Assembly (NCBI GenBank): GCA_905182175.1
Contig: CAJJAT010000008.1
Coordinates: forward strand, 124,001 to 188,000
From: Flavobacteriales bacterium UBA1494
GTDB taxonomy: Bacteria > Bacteroidota > Bacteroidia > Flavobacteriales_E > Vicingaceae
Direction of reading: 5' to 3'
DNA: 64,000 nucleotides
Shown here in pieces: positions 28,607 to 38,150 of this stretch. The notes under the pieces are model-generated. The model worked only from the letters and a program-made list of their open reading frames with translations, ran no database searches and was not told the origin of the DNA. A program made the position numbers and the translations under genes. Every line of letters begins with the position of its first letter. Positions within the stretch are counted from its first letter, which is position 1.

Positions 28607-28607
28607 T

Positions 28608-29915
28608 TTAAAACAACTCATTTAAACTTCTCAAAGCATTTACCTTATCAGTTGTATTTATTAAAAAAGAAATATTGTGATTACTTCCTCCGTAAGAAAT
28701 CATTCGGATTGGAATATCTCTCATTTTGTTTAAAATATCCGCAGCAATGCCTTTTTCATTTTTAATAAAATCACCGACAACACAAATTATCGTTTGATCT
28801 ATATCAACTTCCACAGTCCCGTATTTTTCCAACTCAGCTTGAATTTTGTGCAAATGCGAACTATCGTCAATAGTCACAGAAACAGCCACCTCTGAAGTTG
28901 TAATCATATCGATTGGCGTTTTATACAACTCAAACAATTCGAATACTTTTCTCAAAAACCCATACGCCAATAACATTCTTCCCGAATTAATTTTAATGGC
29001 GCTAATCCCATCCTTAGCCGCTATCGCTTTTACTCCCTCTCCCACTAAATCCGCCGTTATTAAAGTCCCCTCCGATTCTGGCGATAAGGTGCTTTTTAAG
29101 CGCACAGGAATATTCGCTTGCTTTGCCGGTAAAATACTTGAAGGATGCAAAATTTTTGCCCCAAAATAGGCGAGTTCAGCAGCTTCGTCGAAAGATAATT
29201 TTTTGATCGGCTGTGTCTTCTCAACTGCTCTTGGATCGTTATTGTGCATTCCGTCAATGTCTGTCCAAATTTGAACTTCCTCAGCTTCCAATGCCACTCC
29301 AATTAAAGAAGCAGAGTAATCGGACCCTCCTCTTTTCAAATTATCAATTTCCCCAAATGCATTTCTACAAATAAAGCCTTGAGTTATGAAAATTTGTTGC
29401 ATTGAATTATCATTCAACAAACGATTTAAATTCTCTTTGATGTAATAATGATCCGGCTCCAAATCTTTATCAATTCGCATAAATTGCAAAGCGGGCAATA
29501 AAAAAGAGTTCACACCTCTCTCTTGCAAATAATAATGGAGTAAAGATGTGGAAATTAACTCTCCCTGAGCTAAAACTGCTTTTTCTTCATGAATGGTAAA
29601 TGAATCCTGCGTAAAGCTTTGTAGAAAGTCAAAATGTGTGTCTATTAACTCCTTAACTGTTTCTCGTGTCTCCCTGTTAGAATAGAGCTTACTCACTACT
29701 TCATAATATTGCAGCCTTAGCTCATTTATCTTTTTGGAAGCTTCCTCATTCTCCTTTTTAAAAAGGTTGTTCGCAATATCTACCAAAATATTTGTAGTTC
29801 CGGACATTGCCGAGAGCACAACCAACTTTGGTTGGTCATTGCAAATCAAAGTCGCCACCTTCTTTATCCTTTCTGCAGAACCTACAGAAGTGCCTCCAAA
29901 CTTTAAAACAATCAT
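28608..29915 (-). CDS. Aspartate kinase (monofunctional)
   Basis: 435 residues. KFGGTSVGSAERIK (4-17) and RGGSDYSASLIGVALEAEE are kinase motifs, with IWTDIDGM following. Two ACT domains occupy about 300-435 (SAIKINSGRMLLAYGFL; CVVGDFIKNEKGIAADIL). There is no homoserine dehydrogenase domain. It phosphorylates aspartate, the entry to lysine, threonine and methionine synthesis; placement before lysA suggests a lysine-responsive isozyme. First gene of a minus-strand set with lysA and the M1 peptidase. Confidence 0.95.
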   Translation of the reverse strand: MIVLKFGGTSVGSAERIKKVATLICNDQPKLVVLSAMSGTTNILVDIANNLFKKENEEASKKINELRLQYYEVVSKLYSNRETRETVKELIDTHFDFLQSFTQDSFTIHEEKAVLAQGELISTSLLHYYLQERGVNSFLLPALQFMRIDKDLEPDHYYIKENLNRLLNDNSMQQIFITQGFICRNAFGEIDNLKRGGSDYSASLIGVALEAEEVQIWTDIDGMHNNDPRAVEKTQPIKKLSFDEAAELAYFGAKILHPSSILPAKQANIPVRLKSTLSPESEGTLITADLVGEGVKAIAAKDGISAIKINSGRMLLAYGFLRKVFELFELYKTPIDMITTSEVAVSVTIDDSSHLHKIQAELEKYGTVEVDIDQTIICVVGDFIKNEKGIAADILNKMRDIPIRMISYGGSNHNISFLINTTDKVNALRSLNELF

Positions 29916-29996
29916 AACAAAAAATTAAGCAACCAAAGATAATGGTTTTAGGCTTTTGATTGTTTAGATCTTTTAACTGCTGCTCGTTTTAAAAAC

Positions 29997-30027
29997 TTCC
30001 TTTTCCCTAGGCTTTTTGTTAAGTTTG
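29997..30027 (+). promoter_or_regulatory. Promoter of gldF-gldG
   Basis: TTC at 29997-29999, 20 bases, then TAAGTTTG at 30020-30027, a full match to the Bacteroidota -7 box, 22 bases before the gldF ATG. Same geometry as the atpD promoter. Confidence 0.55.
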
Positions 30028-30049
30028 TTCTTCAAATTTTTGGCGCTAT

Positions 30050-30781
30050 ATGTTAAGCCTTTTAAAGAAAGAAGTTCAATCGTTTTTAGGTTCCTTAATC
30101 GGTTACATTGTTATTATTGTGTTCCTAACCATTATGAGTCTAATCATGTGGGTATTTCCCAGTGATTACAATGTACTTGATGGCGAATATGCCACACTAG
30201 GGCCTTTATTCAGCCTAGCTCCGTGGGTTTTCATGTTCTTAATTCCAGCCATTACCATGAGGCTCTTCGCCGATGAAAACAGGGCGGGAACAATTGAATT
30301 ACTCCTAACTAAACCACTAACCGACCTTCAAATTATTGGGGCAAAATATCTTGCAGGCTTCATTCTTGTTCTCTTTTCTTTGCTCCCAACGTTGGTCTAC
30401 TATCTAGTGGTTTACAAATTGGGTGCACCAGAAGGAAATTTAGACCAAGGAGGAACTTGGGGCTCTTATTTCGGTCTGTTTTTCTTAGCCTCCGGATTTG
30501 TAGCCATCGGCCTATTCGCCTCATCTTTGTCTGATAATCAGGTTATTTCATTCATAATTGCTATATTCTTAAGCTTTATAGCTTACATTGGATTTGAGTT
30601 TATTAGTTCCTTGGCTTTATTTGGAAATTTTGATTTGCTTGTTCAAAAACTTGGCATTAGTGAACACTATGGATCTATGAGCAGAGGAGTAATAGACAGC
30701 AGAGATGCCCTGTACTTTATCTCGGTAATTGCTTTCTTTTTTATGTTAACCAAGTTAAAACTTAGCTCAAGAAATTGGTAA
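30050..30781 (+). CDS. gldF: Gliding motility ABC transporter permease GldF
   Basis: 243 residues with six hydrophobic segments. The opening MLSLLKKEVQSFLGSLIGYIV and the stretch PAITMRLFADENRAGTIELLLTKP (in part) are those of the GldF/ABC-2 permease family. With GldG and the ATPase GldA (not in this window) it forms an ABC transporter linked to gliding motility in Flavobacteriia. The stop codon overlaps the gldG start (TAATG). Confidence 0.93.
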   Translation: MLSLLKKEVQSFLGSLIGYIVIIVFLTIMSLIMWVFPSDYNVLDGEYATLGPLFSLAPWVFMFLIPAITMRLFADENRAGTIELLLTKPLTDLQIIGAKYLAGFILVLFSLLPTLVYYLVVYKLGAPEGNLDQGGTWGSYFGLFFLASGFVAIGLFASSLSDNQVISFIIAIFLSFIAYIGFEFISSLALFGNFDLLVQKLGISEHYGSMSRGVIDSRDALYFISVIAFFFMLTKLKLSSRNW

Positions 30782-32529
30782 TGAAAAAGAATAAAACAAA
30801 AGATATCATCGGATTTTTCATCGGATTGGGAATTCTAATCTTGCTAAACATGATTGGCTCAGTAGTATTTCAAAGATTCGATTTAACTGCTGAAAAACGG
30901 TACTCCATTTCTGATCCTACCAAGCAGTTAATTGAAAGTTTGGAGAATGACGTGTACATTACAGTCTATTTAGAAGGAGATTTTCCAGCATCATTCAAAC
31001 GGCTTAGAAATGAAACCAAAGAAATGCTGGACGAATTTCAAGCCTATTCTAATGGAAAAATAGACTTTGAATTTGTTAACCCTTCAGCTGTAGTAGATAA
31101 AAAAGAGAGGGATCAAGCTTATAAGAATCTCTATGACAAAGGACTTCGGCCAACTGATCTCAATATAAAAGACGAAGATGGAGTTTCTCAAAAAATAGTC
31201 TGGCCAGGCGCTATTATTAGTTACAACAACCTCGAAGTACCTGTTCAATTGCTCAAAAGCCAATTTGGAGGTCAACCTGAATTAATTTTAAATCAATCAA
31301 TAGAAAGTCTAGAATATGAGTTGGCTTTTGGCCTAAAAAAAGCGTCAACCCCTACCGTTCAAAGCATCGCATTTATTGAAGGTCACGGAGAATTAAATAA
31401 ATATGAAACTGCTGATATTATGGGCTCTTTAAGGGAGTACTACAATGTTGAAAGAGTTACTATTGATGGGAACATTAATAGCCTGCAAGAGAGAATTTAT
31501 ACAGACGCTGATAGCATAGAAGCTATAGTTCAAAAACGATTTGATGCCATTGTAGTTGCTAGTCCTGATTCTGCTTTTACTGAAAAAGACAAATTTATTA
31601 TTGACCAATATATTATGTATGGAGGCAAGGTCATTTGGTTAATTGATCAAGTTTTCGCTGATATGGACAGTTTAAACTCAAAATACAATAACAATACCAT
31701 CCTAGCAACTGCTAAAGATTTAAACCTTGACGACCAGTTCTTCAGGTACGGAGTTCGTTTTAATAAAGATTTAGTTCTCGACCTGCGCTCTGCTCCTATT
31801 CCTGTGGTAAACGGAAAATATGGCACTCAAGTAAAAACACAACTTTATCCTTGGCCTTACTTTCCATTTCTCTTCAGCAAAAATGACCACCCAATCAACA
31901 AAAATTTGGACGTGGTGAAAGCTGAATTTGCGGGTAGTATTGATTTAATTGGAAGCGGAGAGGTAAAGAAGACGGTTCTATTGGCTAGCTCAGACGCCAC
32001 CAAGGTCATGAAGGCACCTACAAGAATTAGCTTAAACATGTTAAGTTTTGAACCTCCAGTTCAACAATACAATAAATCAGATATTCCCATCGTCGTGTTA
32101 GTGGAAGGAGAGTTTGAATCAGTTTATAAAAACAGACTAACACCAAATATTCTTGATTCAAAACAAATTCAGTTTAAAGAAAAAAGCGAGATGACTCAAC
32201 AGCTTTTTATCTCTGATGGGGATATAATTCGCAATGAGTTTAGCGAAACTTCAAATCAATTTTTTGCTCTAGGTTTTGACAAATACACAAAGCAGATGTA
32301 TGGCAATAAATCTTTCTTTATAAATTCTATCAATTACATGGTAGACGAAAGCGGTTTAATCTTGTCTAACAATAAGAGCTTTAAAATTCGTTTGCTCGAT
32401 ACTCAGACTATAAAAGAAAGTAGGGTTACAATTCAAGTCATTACTACAATACTGCCCATTGTCCTTACGGTAATAATTGGATTAGTCATTCATGCAATTC
32501 GAAAAAGAGAATACACTGTCGCTAAATGA
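30781..32529 (+). CDS. gldG: Gliding motility auxiliary ABC protein GldG
   Basis: 582 residues from ATG 30781 sharing one base with the gldF stop; a TTG two codons upstream is possible. One membrane segment near the N-terminus (about 10-28), a large periplasmic domain with RFDLTAEKRYSISDPTK, IAFIEGHGELN and GGKVIWLIDQ, and a C-terminal anchor (about 555-572) before a short basic tail. This is the GldG layout. It overlaps the following DUF4340 gene by four bases. Confidence 0.93.
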   Translation: MKKNKTKDIIGFFIGLGILILLNMIGSVVFQRFDLTAEKRYSISDPTKQLIESLENDVYITVYLEGDFPASFKRLRNETKEMLDEFQAYSNGKIDFEFVNPSAVVDKKERDQAYKNLYDKGLRPTDLNIKDEDGVSQKIVWPGAIISYNNLEVPVQLLKSQFGGQPELILNQSIESLEYELAFGLKKASTPTVQSIAFIEGHGELNKYETADIMGSLREYYNVERVTIDGNINSLQERIYTDADSIEAIVQKRFDAIVVASPDSAFTEKDKFIIDQYIMYGGKVIWLIDQVFADMDSLNSKYNNNTILATAKDLNLDDQFFRYGVRFNKDLVLDLRSAPIPVVNGKYGTQVKTQLYPWPYFPFLFSKNDHPINKNLDVVKAEFAGSIDLIGSGEVKKTVLLASSDATKVMKAPTRISLNMLSFEPPVQQYNKSDIPIVVLVEGEFESVYKNRLTPNILDSKQIQFKEKSEMTQQLFISDGDIIRNEFSETSNQFFALGFDKYTKQMYGNKSFFINSINYMVDESGLILSNNKSFKIRLLDTQTIKESRVTIQVITTILPIVLTVIIGLVIHAIRKREYTVAK

Positions 32530-33566
32530 AAAACTTAATCGGATTTATATTGCTAGTTGCTATTGGAATTGCAGCTTACTTTCTAGTAATTAAAGAACAA
32601 AAATTTACCTCCATTAACAATGATGAGCTAAGGGATTTTGCAATAGAAGATACCGCTCAAGTAACTAAAATATTTTTGAGCCAACCGAACGGAAAAAAAT
32701 TATTACTTACTAGGATTGATAGTTCAGCGTGGTTGGTAAACAATAGCTTTGAAGCTAGGACAGACGCTATAGAACTTATTCTCAAAACACTTGCTGATAT
32801 TAAAGTGATGGGTGTTGTACCTGAAGACCAGATGAACCACACCATTAAACGATTGGCCACAGGCTCAACTAAGGTGGAGTTTTATACAGACAATTCTACA
32901 CCAGATAAAACCTGGTACATTGGCGATGCAACTGAAAACCGACTGGGAACATACATGTTACTCGAGGAGGAGGGTATAAAGTCTTCTAAACCCTACGTTA
33001 CCCATTTATTAATGGAAAGAGGCTCTTTGGGTTCTAGGTTCTTTCTAGACGCCCTTTTGTGGAAAGACCGAGTTGTGATGAAATGTGATCCAAAACAAAT
33101 TAGTAGCGTTGAAGTAAAACACACAATAGATTCATCCATTTCGTTTAAAATAGATCAATATCAATTGGGAAAATTCAAGCTTACTAATCTAAACGAAAAC
33201 ATAACTGCTGAGCTTTCTCCGCAGATAGCGGTACCATATTTAAAGGAGTTTGCAAGCGTTTTTTATGAATATATAGATCAAAAAACAAGCAAGGAATCGT
33301 TAGATTCAGTGTATTCCGTTCTACCAAGACACAGCGTTGTAATAAAATTTAATGACAGCGAAGAAATCGTAATGAAAACATATAATATGCCCATCAGAAA
33401 AGGAGCTGAACTTGATGGAAAAGCTATTACATATCATCCAGAAAGAATGTACATATACACCAGTTTTTTAGGCAGAGCAGCTCATCCAATTGTTCAGAAC
33501 CTTACTTTTGACAAATTAGTCCCTAGTTTGAAGCAGTTAACGTCATCAACAACTGTTGAAAAGTAA
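32526..33566 (+). CDS. DUF4340 domain-containing protein
   Basis: 346 residues with one N-terminal membrane segment (about 4-22) and a beta-rich periplasmic part: RIDSSAWLVNNSFEARTDAI, TWYIGDAT and GSLGSRFFLDALLWKDRVV. DUF4340 proteins occur beside GldG-type ABC components in several phyla and may be an accessory subunit; the function is not established. The start overlaps the gldG stop by four bases. Confidence 0.85.
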   Translation: MKNLIGFILLVAIGIAAYFLVIKEQKFTSINNDELRDFAIEDTAQVTKIFLSQPNGKKLLLTRIDSSAWLVNNSFEARTDAIELILKTLADIKVMGVVPEDQMNHTIKRLATGSTKVEFYTDNSTPDKTWYIGDATENRLGTYMLLEEEGIKSSKPYVTHLLMERGSLGSRFFLDALLWKDRVVMKCDPKQISSVEVKHTIDSSISFKIDQYQLGKFKLTNLNENITAELSPQIAVPYLKEFASVFYEYIDQKTSKESLDSVYSVLPRHSVVIKFNDSEEIVMKTYNMPIRKGAELDGKAITYHPERMYIYTSFLGRAAHPIVQNLTFDKLVPSLKQLTSSTTVEK

Positions 33567-33577
33567 ATCTAAAAAAG

Positions 33578-33610
33578 TTGAATTTTACTTTACCAAAAGC
33601 TATAAATTTG
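33578..33610 (+). promoter_or_regulatory. Promoter of dnaN
   Basis: TTG at 33578-33580 and TAAATTTG at 33603-33610 with 22 bases between, 25 bases before the dnaN ATG at 33636. The -7 box is a full consensus match. Confidence 0.55.
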
Positions 33611-33635
33611 TTTGCCATACAAAAAGATAGCGGAT

Positions 33636-34757
33636 ATGAAATTTTTAGTATCGAGTAGTTCATTACTCAAACAATTACAGAACATTAGCGGTGTTTTAAA
33701 TGGAAATAATTCACTGCCCATTTTAGATCATTTTTTATTCGAGATTAGCGAAAACCAAATTCAGGTAACTGCCTCAGATTTGGAAACAACTATGGTGACT
33801 AAAATCACAGTAGATTGCAAGGAAGAAGGCATCATTGCAATTCCTGCCAAGTTATTATTGGATACATTGAAATCTTTACCTGACCAACCTTTAACGTTTA
33901 CAATTGATACAGAAAAAAAGTCAATCGAAATAAAATCTGATTACGGTAAATATAAACTGCCAGGTCAAGAAGGCGCTGAGTTTCCAAAAACGCCAGAAGT
34001 AGAATCCCCGGCAGTTCTAGCTGTTGCAGGAGAATTACTTTACAATGCCATTGACAAGACGATTTTTGCAAGTGGAAACGATGACTTAAGACCTGTAATG
34101 TCCGGAGTGTTCTTCCAACTTTCAAAAGAAGATTTAACTTTTGTAGCTACTGACGCTCACAAGTTAGTTAAATACAGAAGGACAGATGCAAAAGCTTCAA
34201 AAACGGCAAGTTTCATTATGCCGAAGAAGCCATTAAATTTGTTGAAAAACATTCTAAACTCTTCAGATGAAGAAGTAAAGATTGAATTCAATGAAACCAA
34301 TGCTTCGTTTGCTTTTGAAGATACACTTCTAATTTGTCGATTGATTGACGGAAAATATCCCAACTACGAAGCAGTAATACCAAAAGAGAACCCAAACAAA
34401 CTTACGATTGAAAGAATGTCGTTGTTAAGTTCTATTAAAAGAGTTAGTATCTTCTCTAGTAAGACCACCCATCAAGTTAGGTTGAAAATGAGTGGAAGTG
34501 AATTGCAGATTTCTGCCGAAGATGTAGATTTTGATAACGAAGCAAAAGAAAGGTTGAAATGTTCTTTTAACGGAGAAGATATGGAAATCGGCTTCAACTC
34601 TCGTTTTTTAATTGAGATGCTAAGCAACTTAAACACCGAGGAAGTAAACATTGAAATGTCTGCTCCAAACAGAGCAGGTATTTTAACGCCCGCAACAGGA
34701 AATGAAGATAATGAGCAAGTACTAATGCTGGTTATGCCAGTTATGCTAAATTCATAG
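33636..34757 (+). CDS. dnaN: DNA polymerase III beta subunit (sliding clamp)
   Basis: 373 residues from ATG 33636 (MKFLVSSSSLLKQLQ); the reading from 33612 would overlap the promoter. The three clamp domains are visible, with NSLPILDHFLFEI, DDLRPVMSGVFFQL, VATDAHKLVKY, and the C-terminal ending EQVLMLVMPVML, which matches the family's peptide-binding end (MPMRL in E. coli). Tethers the polymerase to DNA. A terminator follows. Confidence 0.97.
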   Translation: MKFLVSSSSLLKQLQNISGVLNGNNSLPILDHFLFEISENQIQVTASDLETTMVTKITVDCKEEGIIAIPAKLLLDTLKSLPDQPLTFTIDTEKKSIEIKSDYGKYKLPGQEGAEFPKTPEVESPAVLAVAGELLYNAIDKTIFASGNDDLRPVMSGVFFQLSKEDLTFVATDAHKLVKYRRTDAKASKTASFIMPKKPLNLLKNILNSSDEEVKIEFNETNASFAFEDTLLICRLIDGKYPNYEAVIPKENPNKLTIERMSLLSSIKRVSIFSSKTTHQVRLKMSGSELQISAEDVDFDNEAKERLKCSFNGEDMEIGFNSRFLIEMLSNLNTEEVNIEMSAPNRAGILTPATGNEDNEQVLMLVMPVMLNS

Positions 34758-34772
34758 TAATACAAACAATCC

Positions 34773-34811
34773 ATAAGCCCATCTTGATTTCTTCGAGATG
34801 GGCTTTTTTGT
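34773..34811 (+). terminator. Intrinsic terminator after dnaN
   Basis: AAGCCCATCT and AGATGGGCTT form a perfect 10-base stem around TGATTTCTTCG, followed by TTTTT. It lies 16 bases past the dnaN stop. Confidence 0.85.
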
Positions 34812-34833
34812 TACAGCACTACCTATATCCTAT

Positions 34834-35784
34834 ATGAATAATAAAGACAAAGAATTACTACAGCAACTAAGTAAAATTCATGCGCCTTCAGGCAGTGAAT
34901 TAGCAGTTCGAGATTTTTTAATTGATTTTACGAATTCAAATAAAGGGAAGTGGGTCACACAACCAACGCTAGTTTACGGAGAGGACTTTCAGGACTGCTT
35001 AATTTTAATTTTTGGCAAACCCACAACTGCAATTTATGCCCACATGGACTCCGTTGGTTACTCGGTAGGTTACGATAATGAATTACTAAAAATTGGTGGC
35101 CCACAAGCCAAAGCAAAAACACTGCTAATAGGAGAGGATAGCATAGGAAAAATTGAAGGCAAGCTGGATTTCGAAATAGAAGAAGAAAGCGATGAACGCA
35201 AAATTGTGAAGACTAAAATTATTTTTGATCGGACTATCGATCGAGGAACAACACTAACCTATAAGCCAAACTGGATTGAAACAGACTCTCATATACAAAA
35301 TTGCTACCTTGATGACCGTTTAGGCATTTGGAATGCGTTAAAAGTAGCTGAGACTTTAGAGCATGGAGCAATAGTATTTTCTGCTTGGGAGGAGATTGGA
35401 GGCGGAAGCGTAGGTTATTTAGCTAAATATTTATACGAAAATTACCAAATCCGCCAGTCATTAATTTCTGACATTACTTGGGTAACAAACGGAGTTAAAG
35501 ATGGTAATGGAGTTGCTATTTCCATGAGAGATTCAGGTATACCAAGAAGGGCTTACATTGACAAAATAATAGAACTTACAAAAGCATCCGGTGTTACTTA
35601 CCAGTTAGAGGTAGAAAGTGCAGGAGGAAGTGATGGGAATGCCCTTCAAAAATCTCCCTACCCAATAGATTGGTGTTTTATTGGTGCGCCTGAAGATAAT
35701 GTTCACGAGCCAACAGAGAGAGTGCACAAGGACGATATCGAAGCAATGCTCCAACTCTATTCCTATTTGATGAAGCATCTATGA
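34834..35784 (+). CDS. M20/M42-like zinc aminopeptidase
   Basis: 316 residues from ATG 34834; the reading from 34798 starts inside the terminator. IYAHMDSVGY provides the first metal ligand His, YLDDRLGIWNAL the bridging Asp, SAWEEIGGGSVGYL the catalytic Glu pair, and SAGGSDGNALQKSP and GAPEDNVHEPTERVH the later ligand region. No signal peptide, so cytoplasmic. The gene is not close to the M42 protein at 62.1 kb in sequence. The stop overlaps the next start (ATGA). Confidence 0.85.
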   Translation: MNNKDKELLQQLSKIHAPSGSELAVRDFLIDFTNSNKGKWVTQPTLVYGEDFQDCLILIFGKPTTAIYAHMDSVGYSVGYDNELLKIGGPQAKAKTLLIGEDSIGKIEGKLDFEIEEESDERKIVKTKIIFDRTIDRGTTLTYKPNWIETDSHIQNCYLDDRLGIWNALKVAETLEHGAIVFSAWEEIGGGSVGYLAKYLYENYQIRQSLISDITWVTNGVKDGNGVAISMRDSGIPRRAYIDKIIELTKASGVTYQLEVESAGGSDGNALQKSPYPIDWCFIGAPEDNVHEPTERVHKDDIEAMLQLYSYLMKHL

Positions 35785-36347
35785 AAAAAAACAGGGAACG
35801 ATATTTAGAGCGAAAGAAAAAAAAGCCTCCCTTTCCGAAAAAAATAATTTCGGAAGAAAAAGACAACATGGGATGGTTCACCTTTTTTATGGTTTTAAGT
35901 TTTATTGCCTCTATTATGTTCTTTGTGGTAAACGTCTATAAAATTGATGTTTCTAATTTTGGGTTATTTCGTTTGTTTGCTATTGCCGGAGCTCTCGGAT
36001 TCTTAATCCCTATTAAATTCTACCGTAAAAAGTGGACCATGAGCTTTTACGAATACGTTATATTCAACATCATCTCGTTCGCACCAAGTAGTATCGTTAT
36101 TTTATTTATTCTCAACTTAACGTTTAAGAATTCTCCCTATATAGAAACATATCCAATTTCAAGCTTTGAACCTTTTAAAAGAAAGTATGAGTTTCATTTG
36201 GAAGGGGGACAATATGAAGACGAAGACTACTTGAGAGTTATCTATGACAAAGATTTTCCTAATATTAAAGGAACCTCTGAGTACTCCATCAAATTTAGTG
36301 ACGGTTATTTTGGTCTGCGAGTAATTGAAGAAAAGTCAAGTAATTAA
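35781..36347 (+). CDS. Hypothetical membrane protein
   Basis: 188 residues, not recognised. A very basic start (KKNRERYLERKKKKPPFPKK, residues 2-21) precedes three hydrophobic segments at about 33-53, 62-80 and 88-113, and a soluble C-terminal part of about 70 residues with YDKDFPNIKGTSEYSIKF. It overlaps the peptidase gene by four bases and the 3' end of the converging recX by 12 bases. Confidence 0.7.
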   Translation: MKKNRERYLERKKKKPPFPKKIISEEKDNMGWFTFFMVLSFIASIMFFVVNVYKIDVSNFGLFRLFAIAGALGFLIPIKFYRKKWTMSFYEYVIFNIISFAPSSIVILFILNLTFKNSPYIETYPISSFEPFKRKYEFHLEGGQYEDEDYLRVIYDKDFPNIKGTSEYSIKFSDGYFGLRVIEEKSSN

Positions 36348-36812
36348 TTTTTTTTCTCTCAACACCCTACTAATTTTATCACTTTCGTAACCTTTAGATT
36401 GCAAATAGCGATACAATTTAGAAACATCGACAGCAAATTCAGGTTGTAGTTCTACTTTTCGATCAACCAAATAATCTAAATTTTCTTGGTATTTAACCTT
36501 GTCCAACGTTTTAATAGCTGTATCAATTTCTGCTGATTTAACACCTTTAGCCATCAAACCTTCTCGAATTTTATATAGTCCCCAGCGCTTTACTGACACT
36601 TTACCTCTGACAAACAAAGCGGCAAATCGCTCTTCGTTTATGAAATTATCATCTATTAAAAGGTCCATTAATTCATCCACCTTATCAGAAGGCAAAGCAT
36701 ATTCTCGTAACTTTTGTTTCACTTCAAAAGGGCTTCGTTCTTGATAAGAGCAATAACGCATCAATTTTGATAAAACTTCTTGGAAAGAAAGTGGTTGTTT
36801 CTTTTTAAACAT
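36336..36812 (-). CDS. recX: Regulatory protein RecX
   Basis: 158 residues. YCSYQERSPFEVKQKLREY (about 16-34) and FINEERFAALFVRGKVSVKRWG are the first and second RecX helical repeats. RecX inhibits or tunes RecA filaments. The last 12 bases overlap the preceding plus-strand gene. The gene is divergent from the MFS transporter. Confidence 0.93.
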   Translation of the reverse strand: MFKKKQPLSFQEVLSKLMRYCSYQERSPFEVKQKLREYALPSDKVDELMDLLIDDNFINEERFAALFVRGKVSVKRWGLYKIREGLMAKGVKSAEIDTAIKTLDKVKYQENLDYLVDRKVELQPEFAVDVSKLYRYLQSKGYESDKISRVLREKKLIT

Positions 36813-36859
36813 AGAACTTTGTCAACTTAACAAAGATACAGCTTAACCCAAATCATTCC

Positions 36860-38116
36860 TTGAAAAATAAAAAAGCACTCATATTATTACTCAGCGCCAA
36901 TGCTGTCTCACATTTTGCTCAAGGCATTAGCATGTTAGCTATTCCTTGGTATTTTGCCAAGAACCTCGATGCGGCATCCACTTTTGCAAGTATTTATGCG
37001 ATTGCTACGTTCATTACTCTATTTTGGGGTTTATATGCAGGCACTTTAATAGATCGTTTTCCTCGTAAAAATATTTTCATCGGTATTTGTGCCGCTAGCG
37101 CTATTGTTCTTTTAAGCATTTCTACCTTTGGATTTATAAATGGAAGTATTCCAATGTTTGGTGTTGCATTTGTTTTTTGCTTTACGCTATTCAATTACAA
37201 CATACACTATCCAACTATGTATGCCTTTGGCCAAGAAATTACAGAGAAAGAAAATTATAGCAAAACGAACTCATTATTAGAAGTCATGGGACAATCTATT
37301 AATGTCTTTTCAGGTGCTGTTGCTGTTCTTTTAATTGAAGGAATTGATTTTGAAATATGGGGTCAAGCAATTTTAATAAATCCATGGCAAATTCATGAAA
37401 TATTTTTAATGGACGGAATTACCTATCTAATTGCAATGAGTTTAATTTACTTCATAAAATATGTACCTACGGTTAAAAACATAATATCAAAAGAGCCGGT
37501 AATTGTCAGGTTGAAAGAAGGTATTCAATACCTAAAAAAGCGACCAGAAATTTTTCACTTTGGCAATGCATCATATACCGTTTTTATATTTGTACTAATC
37601 TCGACTCATTTGCTGTGGCCTATATATATTGAGAAGCACTTGAATGAATTAGGAACCATTTACGCCGTAACTAAAATGAATTACGCTCTAGGAGCCCTTT
37701 TTGCCGGATTTTTCATCAGCATTCTTTTTAGAAAATCTAATATCATCTTTTCCATTATTATTTTAATGCTGATTGCGTTAACGGCTTTTTTCATCCTATC
37801 GATTTCACAATCCGTTGCTGTTCTGTTTGGCTTAGCCATTAGCTTAGGAATTGCTAACGCAGGTGTTAGAATTCAAAGAATCACTTATTTGTTCAATCAC
37901 ATTCCCAATCACATTATTGGCAGAACGAACAGTGTTTTCCAAAGTATAAATATCTTTCTGAGGTCTGTATTTATTGGAATTTTCTCTTTAGCATTTTTCT
38001 CAGAAGGCTCAAATATTACTTGGGCATTTATGTTAGCTGGAGCAATGACATTGCTCTCCATCTTACCTTTAATTTTCAACTACAAAAAATTAAGGGACTT
38101 AAAAATTGAGGAATAA
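36860..38116 (+). CDS. MFS transporter
   Basis: 418 residues from a TTG start. Twelve hydrophobic segments are evident, with the loop 2-3 signature YAGTLIDRFPRKN (about 55-67) and FNHIPNHIIGRTNSVFQS (about 348-365) in the second half, typical of the DHA3-type drug or metabolite exporters. The substrate is unknown. It converges on rng with a 34-base gap. Confidence 0.87.
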   Translation: MKNKKALILLLSANAVSHFAQGISMLAIPWYFAKNLDAASTFASIYAIATFITLFWGLYAGTLIDRFPRKNIFIGICAASAIVLLSISTFGFINGSIPMFGVAFVFCFTLFNYNIHYPTMYAFGQEITEKENYSKTNSLLEVMGQSINVFSGAVAVLLIEGIDFEIWGQAILINPWQIHEIFLMDGITYLIAMSLIYFIKYVPTVKNIISKEPVIVRLKEGIQYLKKRPEIFHFGNASYTVFIFVLISTHLLWPIYIEKHLNELGTIYAVTKMNYALGALFAGFFISILFRKSNIIFSIIILMLIALTAFFILSISQSVAVLFGLAISLGIANAGVRIQRITYLFNHIPNHIIGRTNSVFQSINIFLRSVFIGIFSLAFFSEGSNITWAFMLAGAMTLLSILPLIFNYKKLRDLKIEE

Positions 38117-38150
38117 AAAAACCACGTTAAACATGGCTTTAAAATATTTT

